Positions 1-5,027 of a stretch of 5,027 bases of DNA are shown in pieces (position 1 is the stretch's first letter; each line of letters starts with the position of its first letter). The position numbers and the translations under genes are program-made. The stretch is taken from assembly GCA_937891475.1 (NCBI GenBank), contig CALATC010000242.1, positions 1 to 5,027 on the forward strand, given 5' to 3'. The notes beneath the pieces were generated by a model. It worked only from the letters and a program-made list of their open reading frames with translations, ran no database searches and was not told the DNA's origin. Source of the DNA: an uncultured Granulicatella sp. (GTDB lineage: Bacteria; Bacillota; Bacilli; Lactobacillales; Aerococcaceae).

Positions 1-50
1 TACGAGATTTCTGCCTGTCTCGTGGGCTCGGAGATGTGTATAAGAGACAG
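1..50 (+). other. Residual Illumina Nextera i7 adapter (non-genomic)
   Basis: This is synthetic library sequence, not the organism. Bases 1-8 (TACGAGAT) are the 3' end of the P7 oligo. Bases 9-16 (TTCTGCCT) sit in the i7 index slot and match the Nextera index I know as N703. Bases 17-31 are the rest of the Read 2 handle (GTCTCGTGGGCTCGG). Bases 32-50 are the 19-base Tn5 mosaic end (AGATGTGTATAAGAGACAG). The order and spacing are exactly those of a Nextera adapter reading into the insert, so genomic sequence begins at base 51. The mosaic end here comes from library preparation and should not be annotated as a transposon end. Confidence 0.98.
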
Positions 51-58
51 ATTCTTAT

Positions 59-1033
59 CTATTCTTTTTCAGCATGAGTTTTCCCTTGTGCTTTTGCTTG
101 AGACTCACTCATTTCAACAACTTTGGATTTGTTTGTTTTTGCTGGCATATTTTTCTTGTCATACCAATATACCGTAGCTTTTCCTTCATTTGCTACATAT
201 ACCGTACGATCATTTTTTCTTTTTGCTGTACTTTTAGTTGTTACTTGAACTTCACTTTGAGTGGTTTCTTGAGTTTCATTTGTAATAGTTGGGGCAGCTA
301 AACCTGTTTGATAATCCAATGTTCCATTTGGTGCATCATTATTTAAAATGACTCTCGTTGTTCCATCTTCATTCACTTCTTCAAGCGAACTATTAAATTG
401 AATCTGAATCAATCTTCCATTGGCAGATATTCCAGCATATTGTAACTCTACTTGGCGAGGAATTAATTCTGAATCTGTATAAAGCGGTGTTACTCGATAA
501 TCTAACCATGCATTTTTATTTTGTTTTAACCATGCAGCTAATTTTTCTTCATAAAATAACATGGCTACAGGATTTTTTTCATCCGTTCCTGTCATACTTC
601 CTGTATTTAAATAAGCTGTCATCGGTGTTAAGTTTCTAAGTTCATCATTTAATCCACTAAATTGATAGCCTACTAGATGACCACGATTCATAAACCAAGC
701 TTCTTTTCTTGTATAATCTACTGGAAACTTAAAGTTATGCCATCCTACTGGATCTACATTAATTCTACTATCTCTTTCATCTGTTGGTTTATCATCATAT
801 CGTAATTGAATATGTGCCTGAGTCGAACGTTTATACGAATCTAATTCTCCTAATACCATTTGTTTTTCTTTTTTAAATGGTAGAAGAGATTCTGGTAAAT
901 CATAAGATTTTTCAACCTGAACCGTTGTCGTTGTTGTCTCATCTTTGACGCCTTTTTGGGTATTCGTTGAACAAGCAACAAATGTTAAAGAGGTCATCCA
1001 TAAAAGAAAGAGTTTAAAAAAGCGATTTTTCAT
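59..1033 (-). CDS. Lipoprotein DNA/RNA non-specific endonuclease (EndA/Spd-like)
   Basis: Predicted membrane-anchored, metal-dependent nuclease of the beta-beta-alpha-metal DNA/RNA non-specific endonuclease family, acting outside the cell. Its 324 residues start with a basic, hydrophobic lipoprotein signal peptide ending in a lipobox (FVAC, lipidated Cys21). A Thr-rich spacer (about 33-38) follows, then the nuclease domain (about 60-215) with the active-site motif NRGH (116-119, His119 as general base) and NLTPMTAYLN (134-143). Asn143 is the likely metal ligand and Glu162 a likely helper. From memory, these spacings match His121/Asn145/Glu164 of streptococcal Spd1. A Thr/Gln-rich linker (about 250-272) leads to a tail (276-324) that resembles a Cys-less Ada-type metal-binding module. 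It is last in the visible gene run, 15 bases after ung, with SD AAAAGGAG six bases before ATG. The TAG stop lies nine bases from the adapter, so the gene is complete but its terminator is lost. Whether it serves DNA uptake, nutrient scavenging or escape from DNA traps cannot be told; no competence gene is present. Confidence 0.9.
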   Translation of the reverse strand: MKNRFFKLFLLWMTSLTFVACSTNTQKGVKDETTTTTVQVEKSYDLPESLLPFKKEKQMVLGELDSYKRSTQAHIQLRYDDKPTDERDSRINVDPVGWHNFKFPVDYTRKEAWFMNRGHLVGYQFSGLNDELRNLTPMTAYLNTGSMTGTDEKNPVAMLFYEEKLAAWLKQNKNAWLDYRVTPLYTDSELIPRQVELQYAGISANGRLIQIQFNSSLEEVNEDGTTRVILNNDAPNGTLDYQTGLAAPTITNETQETTQSEVQVTTKSTAKRKNDRTVYVANEGKATVYWYDKKNMPAKTNKSKVVEMSESQAKAQGKTHAEKE

Positions 1034-1039
1034 ATCATT

Positions 1040-1047
1040 CTCCTTTT
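1040..1047 (-). promoter_or_regulatory. Ribosome binding site of the nuclease gene
   Basis: The minus strand reads AAAAGGAG here, six bases before the ATG at 1033-1031. It fills most of the 15-base gap after the ung stop codon. It supports this ATG, which also gives a complete lipoprotein signal peptide. Confidence 0.8.
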
Positions 1048-1048
1048 A

Positions 1049-1702
1049 TTATTCTTTCCAACGAATAGGAGTTTGTTCTTGTTGGATTAACATTTCATTT
1101 ACTTTACTAAATGGTTTACTTCCAAAGAAGCCTCTATAAGCAGATAACGGGCTTGGATGAGGGGCTTTTAAAATGACATGACTCGGATTCGTAATCAGTT
1201 TTTCCTTATCCTGAGCCGGTTTACCCCAAAGGATGAAAATCACTGGATGGTTTAATTCATTTAATGACTCAATGAGTCGATTCGTTAATCTCTCCCAGCC
1301 CATTCCTTTATGACTATTCGCATTTCCTTCTTCTACTGTTAAAACGGTATTTAACAATAACACTCCTTGTTTTGCCCAATGAGATAAATCTCCTTCTGTT
1401 GGAAGACCGCCCCCGATATCCTCTTGTAATTCTTTATAAATATTTTTTAGGGATGGAGGAAGTGAGATTCCTTTTTGAACAGAAAAGCTTAATCCATGAG
1501 CTTGTCCAAAACCATGATAAGGATCTTGTCCTAAAATGACGACCTTAACGGATTCAAATGGCGTTAATTCTAAAGCTCTGAATACATTTTTTTCTTCAGG
1601 AAATACTCTGACTTCTTCTCTTCTTTTTTGAACAAAAGCTAGCAACTCCTGATAATAGTCTTTTTTCATTTCTTCTGATAATATTTCATTCCAAGTCGTC
1701 AT
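1049..1702 (-). CDS. ung: Uracil-DNA glycosylase, family 1
   Basis: Cytoplasmic base-excision repair enzyme that cleaves uracil from DNA, leaving an abasic site. At 217 residues it is close to E. coli Ung (229). All family-1 motifs are present in order: the water-activating loop GQDPYHG (58-64) with Asp60 and Tyr62, GLSFSV with the uracil-stacking Phe73, LLLNTVLTV (115-123) with Asn118 for uracil recognition, and the DNA intercalation loop HPSPLSAYRGFFG (182-194) with catalytic His182 and Leu186. One oddity is Phe65 directly after GQDPYHG, where E. coli and human Ung have Pro. The start ATG overlaps the dfrA stop in ATGA, which suggests translational coupling. Its SD (GAGGA) lies inside dfrA. 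Position next to thyA and dfrA fits a role in clearing uracil misincorporated when dTMP is short; that link is inference. Confidence 0.97.
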   Translation of the reverse strand: MTTWNEILSEEMKKDYYQELLAFVQKRREEVRVFPEEKNVFRALELTPFESVKVVILGQDPYHGFGQAHGLSFSVQKGISLPPSLKNIYKELQEDIGGGLPTEGDLSHWAKQGVLLLNTVLTVEEGNANSHKGMGWERLTNRLIESLNELNHPVIFILWGKPAQDKEKLITNPSHVILKAPHPSPLSAYRGFFGSKPFSKVNEMLIQQEQTPIRWKE

Positions 1703-2196
1703 GATGCATCCTCAATTTTTTGATAAATTTCAAAGGTATGTGGATAAATATTTTTTTCATCCACTGTTCCATCCATACTTTTAACTTTTACAAATTTTTC
1801 CCATGGAAAATCTTTTGGAAAATACGTATCCCCGTCAAATTGTGCATGAATTTTTGTGCAATAAAGTGTATTTACTTCATGTTTTAAAGAATCAAATAAT
1901 ACTGCTCCACCAATAATATAAATATCTTCATGTTTGGCATCTTCTACTAAAGTTTCAATATCAGTAACAACTTCTGCTCCATTTGCATCATAATCTGCTT
2001 GATAAGATACAATGATACTGTGTCTTCTTGGTAATAATCTCTTCCCCATACCTTCAAAAGTATTACGCCCCATTACAATCGTTTGATCTAATGTGACTTC
2101 TTTGAAAAATTTCAAGTCATTTGGTAAGTGCCATGGTAAAACTCCTTCTTTTCCAATAACACCATTTTCATCTTGTGCCCAAATATAAATTAACAT
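1699..2196 (-). CDS. dfrA: Dihydrofolate reductase
   Basis: Reduces 7,8-dihydrofolate to tetrahydrofolate with NADPH and so restores the cofactor oxidised by ThyA, encoded just upstream. This is the chromosomal target of trimethoprim. Its 165 residues match the usual length. The substrate loop GVIGKEGVLPWHLPNDLKFF (12-31) contains Trp22, the acid Asp27 and Phe31. VMGRNTFE (41-48) and IIGGAVLF (94-101) form the NADPH site. The N-terminus IYIWAQDENG resembles L. casei DHFR (LWAQD), supporting a Lactobacillales host. Phe101 aligns with S. aureus Phe98, the residue changed to Tyr in classic trimethoprim resistance, and here it is the susceptible-type Phe; this does not prove susceptibility. The gene follows thyA by 17 bases, has a strong SD, and overlaps ung by four bases. 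Sequence and context fit a native housekeeping gene, not an acquired dfr cassette. Confidence 0.97.
   Translation of the reverse strand: MLIYIWAQDENGVIGKEGVLPWHLPNDLKFFKEVTLDQTIVMGRNTFEGMGKRLLPRRHSIIVSYQADYDANGAEVVTDIETLVEDAKHEDIYIIGGAVLFDSLKHEVNTLYCTKIHAQFDGDTYFPKDFPWEKFVKVKSMDGTVDEKNIYPHTFEIYQKIEDAS
1709..1713 (-). promoter_or_regulatory. Ribosome binding site of ung, inside dfrA
   Basis: The minus strand reads GAGGA six bases before the ung ATG (1702-1700). It lies within the last codons of dfrA, so ribosomes finishing dfrA pass over it. With the ATGA stop/start overlap at 1699-1702 it fixes the ung start and makes coupled translation likely. Confidence 0.7.
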
Positions 2197-2203
2197 GCAA
2201 TTT

Positions 2204-2211
2204 CCTCCTTT
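2204..2211 (-). promoter_or_regulatory. Strong ribosome binding site of dfrA
   Basis: The minus strand reads AAAGGAGG, a near-perfect anti-16S match, seven bases before the dfrA ATG (2196-2194). It is the strongest SD in the window and lies in the short gap after the thyA stop. It suggests efficient independent initiation on dfrA. Confidence 0.85.
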
Positions 2212-2214
2212 AGA

Positions 2215-3159
2215 TTAAACAGCAATCGGTGCTTTAATCTTTGGATGACATTCATATCCTTCTAATACAACATCTGCAACTTCTAAATCATATAATGATT
2301 TTTCAGGATGTTTTAACACTAATTGTGGTAATTCAAAAGGTTCACGGCTTAATTGAAGATCCACTTGTTCTAAGTGATTTAAATACAAGTGAGCATCTCC
2401 TAAAGTATGAACAAACTCTCCAACTTCTAATCCTACTTCGTTTGCAATTAAATGCGTTAATAATGCATAACTCGCAATATTAAATGGCACACCTAAAAAG
2501 ACATCTGCACTACGTTGATATAATTGACAACTTAACTTACCATCTGCCACATAAAATTGGAACATTGTGTGACATGGGGGTAAAGCCATACTTGGAACAT
2601 CTTCTGGATTCCATGCAGATACTAATAGTCTTCTTGAATCAGGTGAAGTTTTCAACATCTCAATCACTTGTGCTAATTGGTCAATCGTTTCTCCTTGAGT
2701 TGTTTTCCAATGTCTCCATTGTGAACCATAAATATTTCCTAATTCTCCATATTTTGAAGCAAAATCATCATCGTTTAAAATTCTTTGGCAAAATGTTTCT
2801 AATTCTTTTTCATACACTTCTTTAAATTCTGGATCTTGTAAACTTCTACGACCAAAATCTGTCATATCTTCTCCAGTATAATCAGGAGACTCTACATAAC
2901 GTTTAAAAGCCCACTCATCCCAAATATGATTATTATGTTGTAATAAATAACGGATATTTGTATCTCCTTTAATAAACCATAATAACTCACTTTTAATGAG
3001 TCCAAATGGAACTCTTTTAGTCGTTAATATTGGAAATCCTTTTGACAAATCAAATCGCATTTGATAACCAAAAATACTTTTAGTTCCTGTACCTGTACGG
3101 TCTGATTTTTCAACTCCTTCTTGTTTAATTTTTTCTAGTAATTCTAAATATTGTTTCAT
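2215..3159 (-). CDS. thyA: Thymidylate synthase, ThyA type
   Basis: Makes dTMP from dUMP, using 5,10-methylenetetrahydrofolate as both carbon donor and reductant, and releases dihydrofolate. It acts as a cytoplasmic homodimer. Visible landmarks are Arg21 in the phosphate loop (SDRTGTGT), [13 protein letters not shown] (57-69), SRR (175-177, phosphate arginines of the partner subunit), the nucleophile Cys196 in [10 protein letters not shown], and [18 protein letters not shown] (215-232) with Asp219 and Asn227. His257 and Tyr259 of the HTLGDAHLY motif complete the dUMP site. At 314 residues it is about 50 longer than E. coli ThyA (264) and close to L. casei ThyA (316, Cys198). The extra sequence, roughly residues 88-138, is the small-domain insertion of that subgroup. 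It starts 18 bases after the ABC-F gene, with SD AGGGAG eight bases before ATG. No key residue is missing. Confidence 0.98.
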   Translation of the reverse strand: MKQYLELLEKIKQEGVEKSDRTGTGTKSIFGYQMRFDLSKGFPILTTKRVPFGLIKSELLWFIKGDTNIRYLLQHNNHIWDEWAFKRYVESPDYTGEDMTDFGRRSLQDPEFKEVYEKELETFCQRILNDDDFASKYGELGNIYGSQWRHWKTTQGETIDQLAQVIEMLKTSPDSRRLLVSAWNPEDVPSMALPPCHTMFQFYVADGKLSCQLYQRSADVFLGVPFNIASYALLTHLIANEVGLEVGEFVHTLGDAHLYLNHLEQVDLQLSREPFELPQLVLKHPEKSLYDLEVADVVLEGYECHPKIKAPIAV

Positions 3160-3167
3160 CTGATGAG

Positions 3168-3173
3168 CTCCCT
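3168..3173 (-). promoter_or_regulatory. Ribosome binding site of thyA
   Basis: The minus strand reads AGGGAG eight bases before the thyA ATG (3159-3157), in the 18-base gap after the ABC-F stop codon. It is weaker than the dfrA site. The gap has no room for a separate promoter or terminator and I see none. Confidence 0.7.
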
Positions 3174-3177
3174 ACTG

Positions 3178-5027
3178 TTAAACTAATTCAGCTAAATATT
3201 CCCATCTTTCGTAGGCATTAGCTAACTCTTCTTCTAATGTTTCTAATTGTGTTTGTAATTCTTGTAATTTAGCAAAATCTTGTGCTTGTTGATTCATTGC
3301 TTCTTCAATTTCTTCAATTGATGCTTCTAATCCAGCGATTTTGCCTTCAATTTCTTCCCATTCTTTTTTCTCATGATACGTCATCTTTTTAGCTTTTTCT
3401 GGAGTGGAAGATTTCGGTGTTTCAGCTACTTTTGGAGCTTCAACAGTTTTAGTTTCTTCTACTGTTAACTCACCTTGTTTTTCTAAGAAATCACTCATAG
3501 AACCATAATACAATTCTGTATTTCCTTGTCCTTTAATCACAAATAATTGATCCATTGTTTTATCTAAGAAATAACGGTCGTGAGAAACTACAATGACTGC
3601 ACCATTAAATTCATCTAAATAATCTTCTAAAACAGTTAATGTATCAATATCTAAATCATTGGTCGGTTCATCAAGTAATAAGACATTTGGCTTTGTCATT
3701 AATAGACGTAATAAATATAACCTTCTTCTTTCTCCACCTGATAATGTTCCAATCAATGCTCCATGCATATAGCGAGGGAATAAAAATGTTTCTAGTAATT
3801 CCGTAATCGAAGCTACTTCACCATTTTTTTGACGAACTTCTTCAGCATATTCTCTTAAATATTGCACTAATTGCTTATCCATTGGAATATCTTCATCTTG
3901 TTGCTTATAGTAAGCTAAGCGAACGGTATCTCCAACAGTCATTTCTCCTTCACTAAAAGGATACAGACCTGCTAGAGCATTTAGGAAAGTAGATTTTCCA
4001 ACTCCATTTTCTCCAACAATTCCAATTCTAGCTTGGCTTTGAATAATCCATTCTAATGAACGAACAACTGACTTATCACCGATTTGCAAGCTCACATCTT
4101 TTAATTGAAACACTCGTTTTCCAATTCTTATTTGATCAAAGCGAATGGCTAAAGATTCTTTAGAATCCGTTTGTTTCACTTCTTTTTCTAATTGTTCAAA
4201 CCGTTGAATTCTTGCTTGTTGTTTGGTTGTTCTTGCCTTAGCACCTTGTCTCATCCATTGTAATTCTTGTTGGTATAAACGTTGCTGTTTATGAGACATT
4301 TTTTGAGCAATTTGTTCTCGTTGTGATTTTTGTTCTAAATAAGATTGATAATTCCCATCATAAGCTTCAATTCTACCTTGAGTTAATTCAAACATATGAT
4401 CAACGACACGTTCTAAGAAATAACGATCATGAGTGACTAATAGTAAAGAACCTTTGTACGAAGCTAAATATTGTTCTAACCATTGAATGGCTTGCATATC
4501 TAAATGGTTTGTTGGCTCATCTAATAATAATAAATCCGGCTCTTCCATTAACACTTTAGCAAGACCTACTCGTTTCTTTTGTCCCCCAGATAATGTAGCA
4601 ATTTGTTGATGAATATCTTCAATTCCTACGTGTTGCAAAATGGATTTAATTTTCACTTCATACTGCCATCCATCCACTTGATTCATTTTTTGTTCCAATG
4701 CTTCAAATTGTTTTAAATATTTTTCATCTTGTGGATGCTGTTGTAATTTTTCGACACTCCATTCATAATCATGAACTAATCTTAATAGTGGATTGTCTGA
4801 TTGATAAATGGCTTCAAATACCGTATGTTCAGGATTTAAAGAGGGATTTTGTGAAAGATACCCAATTCTAAAATCATTTGAACAAGTAATCGTACCACTC
4901 TCTGCTTCATCTATTCCGGCTAAAATATTTAATAGAGAGCTTTTTCCTGTACCATTTTGACCAATTAATCCGACATGTTCTCCTTCATTAATAATGAACG
5001 AAACATCTGCTAATAATGTTTTAGCAC
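3178..5027 (-). CDS. yfmR: ABC-F ATPase, YfmR/Uup type (5' partial)
   Basis: Soluble twin-ATPase ABC-F protein without membrane segments. YfmR/Uup relatives bind ribosomes and help relieve stalled translation, with overlap with EF-P described for B. subtilis YfmR. The frame is open from the TAA stop at 3178-3180 to the window edge, giving 615 residues; only about 15 N-terminal residues should be missing. Numbering from the first visible full codon, NBD1 has Walker A GQNGTGKS (22-29), signature LSGGQ (145-149), Walker B LLLLDEPTNHLD with Glu170, and switch His199. The interdomain linker is about 224-280. NBD2 has Walker A GENGVGKST (338-346), LSGGE (428-432), LLLDEPTNDLD with Glu453, and His482. 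A charged linker leads to a C-terminal coiled coil (about 545-615), which marks Uup/YfmR rather than EttA or YdiF. Both catalytic Glu residues are kept. A start at 4698 would be a TTG inside NBD1 and would cut off Walker A, so it is wrong. Antibiotic-resistance ABC-F proteins are a less likely alternative. Confidence 0.93.
   Translation of the reverse strand, partial: AKTLLADVSFIINEGEHVGLIGQNGTGKSSLLNILAGIDEAESGTITCSNDFRIGYLSQNPSLNPEHTVFEAIYQSDNPLLRLVHDYEWSVEKLQQHPQDEKYLKQFEALEQKMNQVDGWQYEVKIKSILQHVGIEDIHQQIATLSGGQKKRVGLAKVLMEEPDLLLLDEPTNHLDMQAIQWLEQYLASYKGSLLLVTHDRYFLERVVDHMFELTQGRIEAYDGNYQSYLEQKSQREQIAQKMSHKQQRLYQQELQWMRQGAKARTTKQQARIQRFEQLEKEVKQTDSKESLAIRFDQIRIGKRVFQLKDVSLQIGDKSVVRSLEWIIQSQARIGIVGENGVGKSTFLNALAGLYPFSEGEMTVGDTVRLAYYKQQDEDIPMDKQLVQYLREYAEEVRQKNGEVASITELLETFLFPRYMHGALIGTLSGGERRRLYLLRLLMTKPNVLLLDEPTNDLDIDTLTVLEDYLDEFNGAVIVVSHDRYFLDKTMDQLFVIKGQGNTELYYGSMSDFLEKQGELTVEETKTVEAPKVAETPKSSTPEKAKKMTYHEKKEWEEIEGKIAGLEASIEEIEEAMNQQAQDFAKLQELQTQLETLEEELANAYERWEYLAELV

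Noticed and set aside
32..50. Tn5 mosaic end as a natural transposon end
   Set aside because: It sits inside a complete synthetic Nextera adapter with P7 tail and index, so it comes from library preparation.
74..301. Plus-strand open frame of 75 codons
   Set aside because: Antisense to the nuclease gene, no family likeness, composition explained by the complementary coding strand.
945..1139. Plus-strand open frame of 64 codons across the ung/nuclease junction
   Set aside because: Overlaps two clear genes on the other strand and shows no recognisable motif.
1894..1899. Leu100/Phe101 of DHFR as a trimethoprim-resistance signature
   Set aside because: Phe101 is the susceptible-type residue, and Leu at the preceding position is normal in other species such as S. 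aureus, so resistance cannot be inferred.
2241..2825. Two adjacent plus-strand open frames (2241-2483 and 2484-2825)
   Set aside because: Both lie antisense inside thyA, whose conserved motifs cover the region; they are shadows.
3165..3170. GAGCTC palindrome before thyA as an operator
   Set aside because: Six bases, overlapping the ribosome binding site, with no second copy or flanking symmetry; chance is sufficient.
3562..4540. Similar DNA stretches near 3562-3582 and 4411-4431, and near 3661-3680 and 4511-4530, suggesting repeats
   Set aside because: They encode the matching HDRYFL and LLLDEPTN motifs of the two ATPase domains, so this is the ancient internal duplication of ABC-F proteins.

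Overview
The window is a fragment of an AT-rich Gram-positive genome, most likely a member of the Lactobacillales. Three things point there. The thymidylate synthase is of the long Lactobacillus casei type. The dihydrofolate reductase begins with the LWAQ-like N-terminus (IYIWAQDENGVIG) of lactic acid bacteria. The surface nuclease is a lipoprotein of the streptococcal/LAB type. I cannot name the genus from the sequence alone.

Layout: bases 1-50 are not genomic. They are an untrimmed Illumina Nextera i7 adapter: the end of P7, an 8-base index, the Read 2 handle and the Tn5 mosaic end. The organism's DNA starts at base 51. From there to base 5027 everything is coded on the minus strand, so transcription runs from high to low coordinates. 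The order is an ABC-F ATPase of the YfmR/Uup type (3178-5027, 5' end outside the window), thyA (2215-3159), dfrA (1699-2196), ung (1049-1702), and a lipoprotein DNA/RNA non-specific endonuclease (59-1033). Gaps are 15-18 bases, or a 4-base ATGA overlap for dfrA/ung. Each of the four complete genes has a visible Shine-Dalgarno sequence. I see no promoter or terminator inside the window, so the five genes look like one transcription unit whose start and end both lie outside it.

How the genes fit together: ThyA makes dTMP from dUMP and releases dihydrofolate, which DfrA reduces back to tetrahydrofolate. Ung removes uracil that enters DNA when dUTP is used instead of dTTP or when cytosine deaminates. 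The surface nuclease could supply nucleotides from external DNA or process it. The ABC-F protein acts on ribosomes and has no obvious biochemical link to the rest. The common theme of thymine supply and uracil repair is inference from gene order.

No stretch longer than 300 bases lacks a gene, and I see no RNA gene, insertion sequence, CRISPR array or novel system. The points most worth a second look are the adapter at the contig end, the misleading internal TTG start of the ABC-F gene, the ung gene coupled to dfrA, and the Cys-less Ada-like tail of the nuclease.
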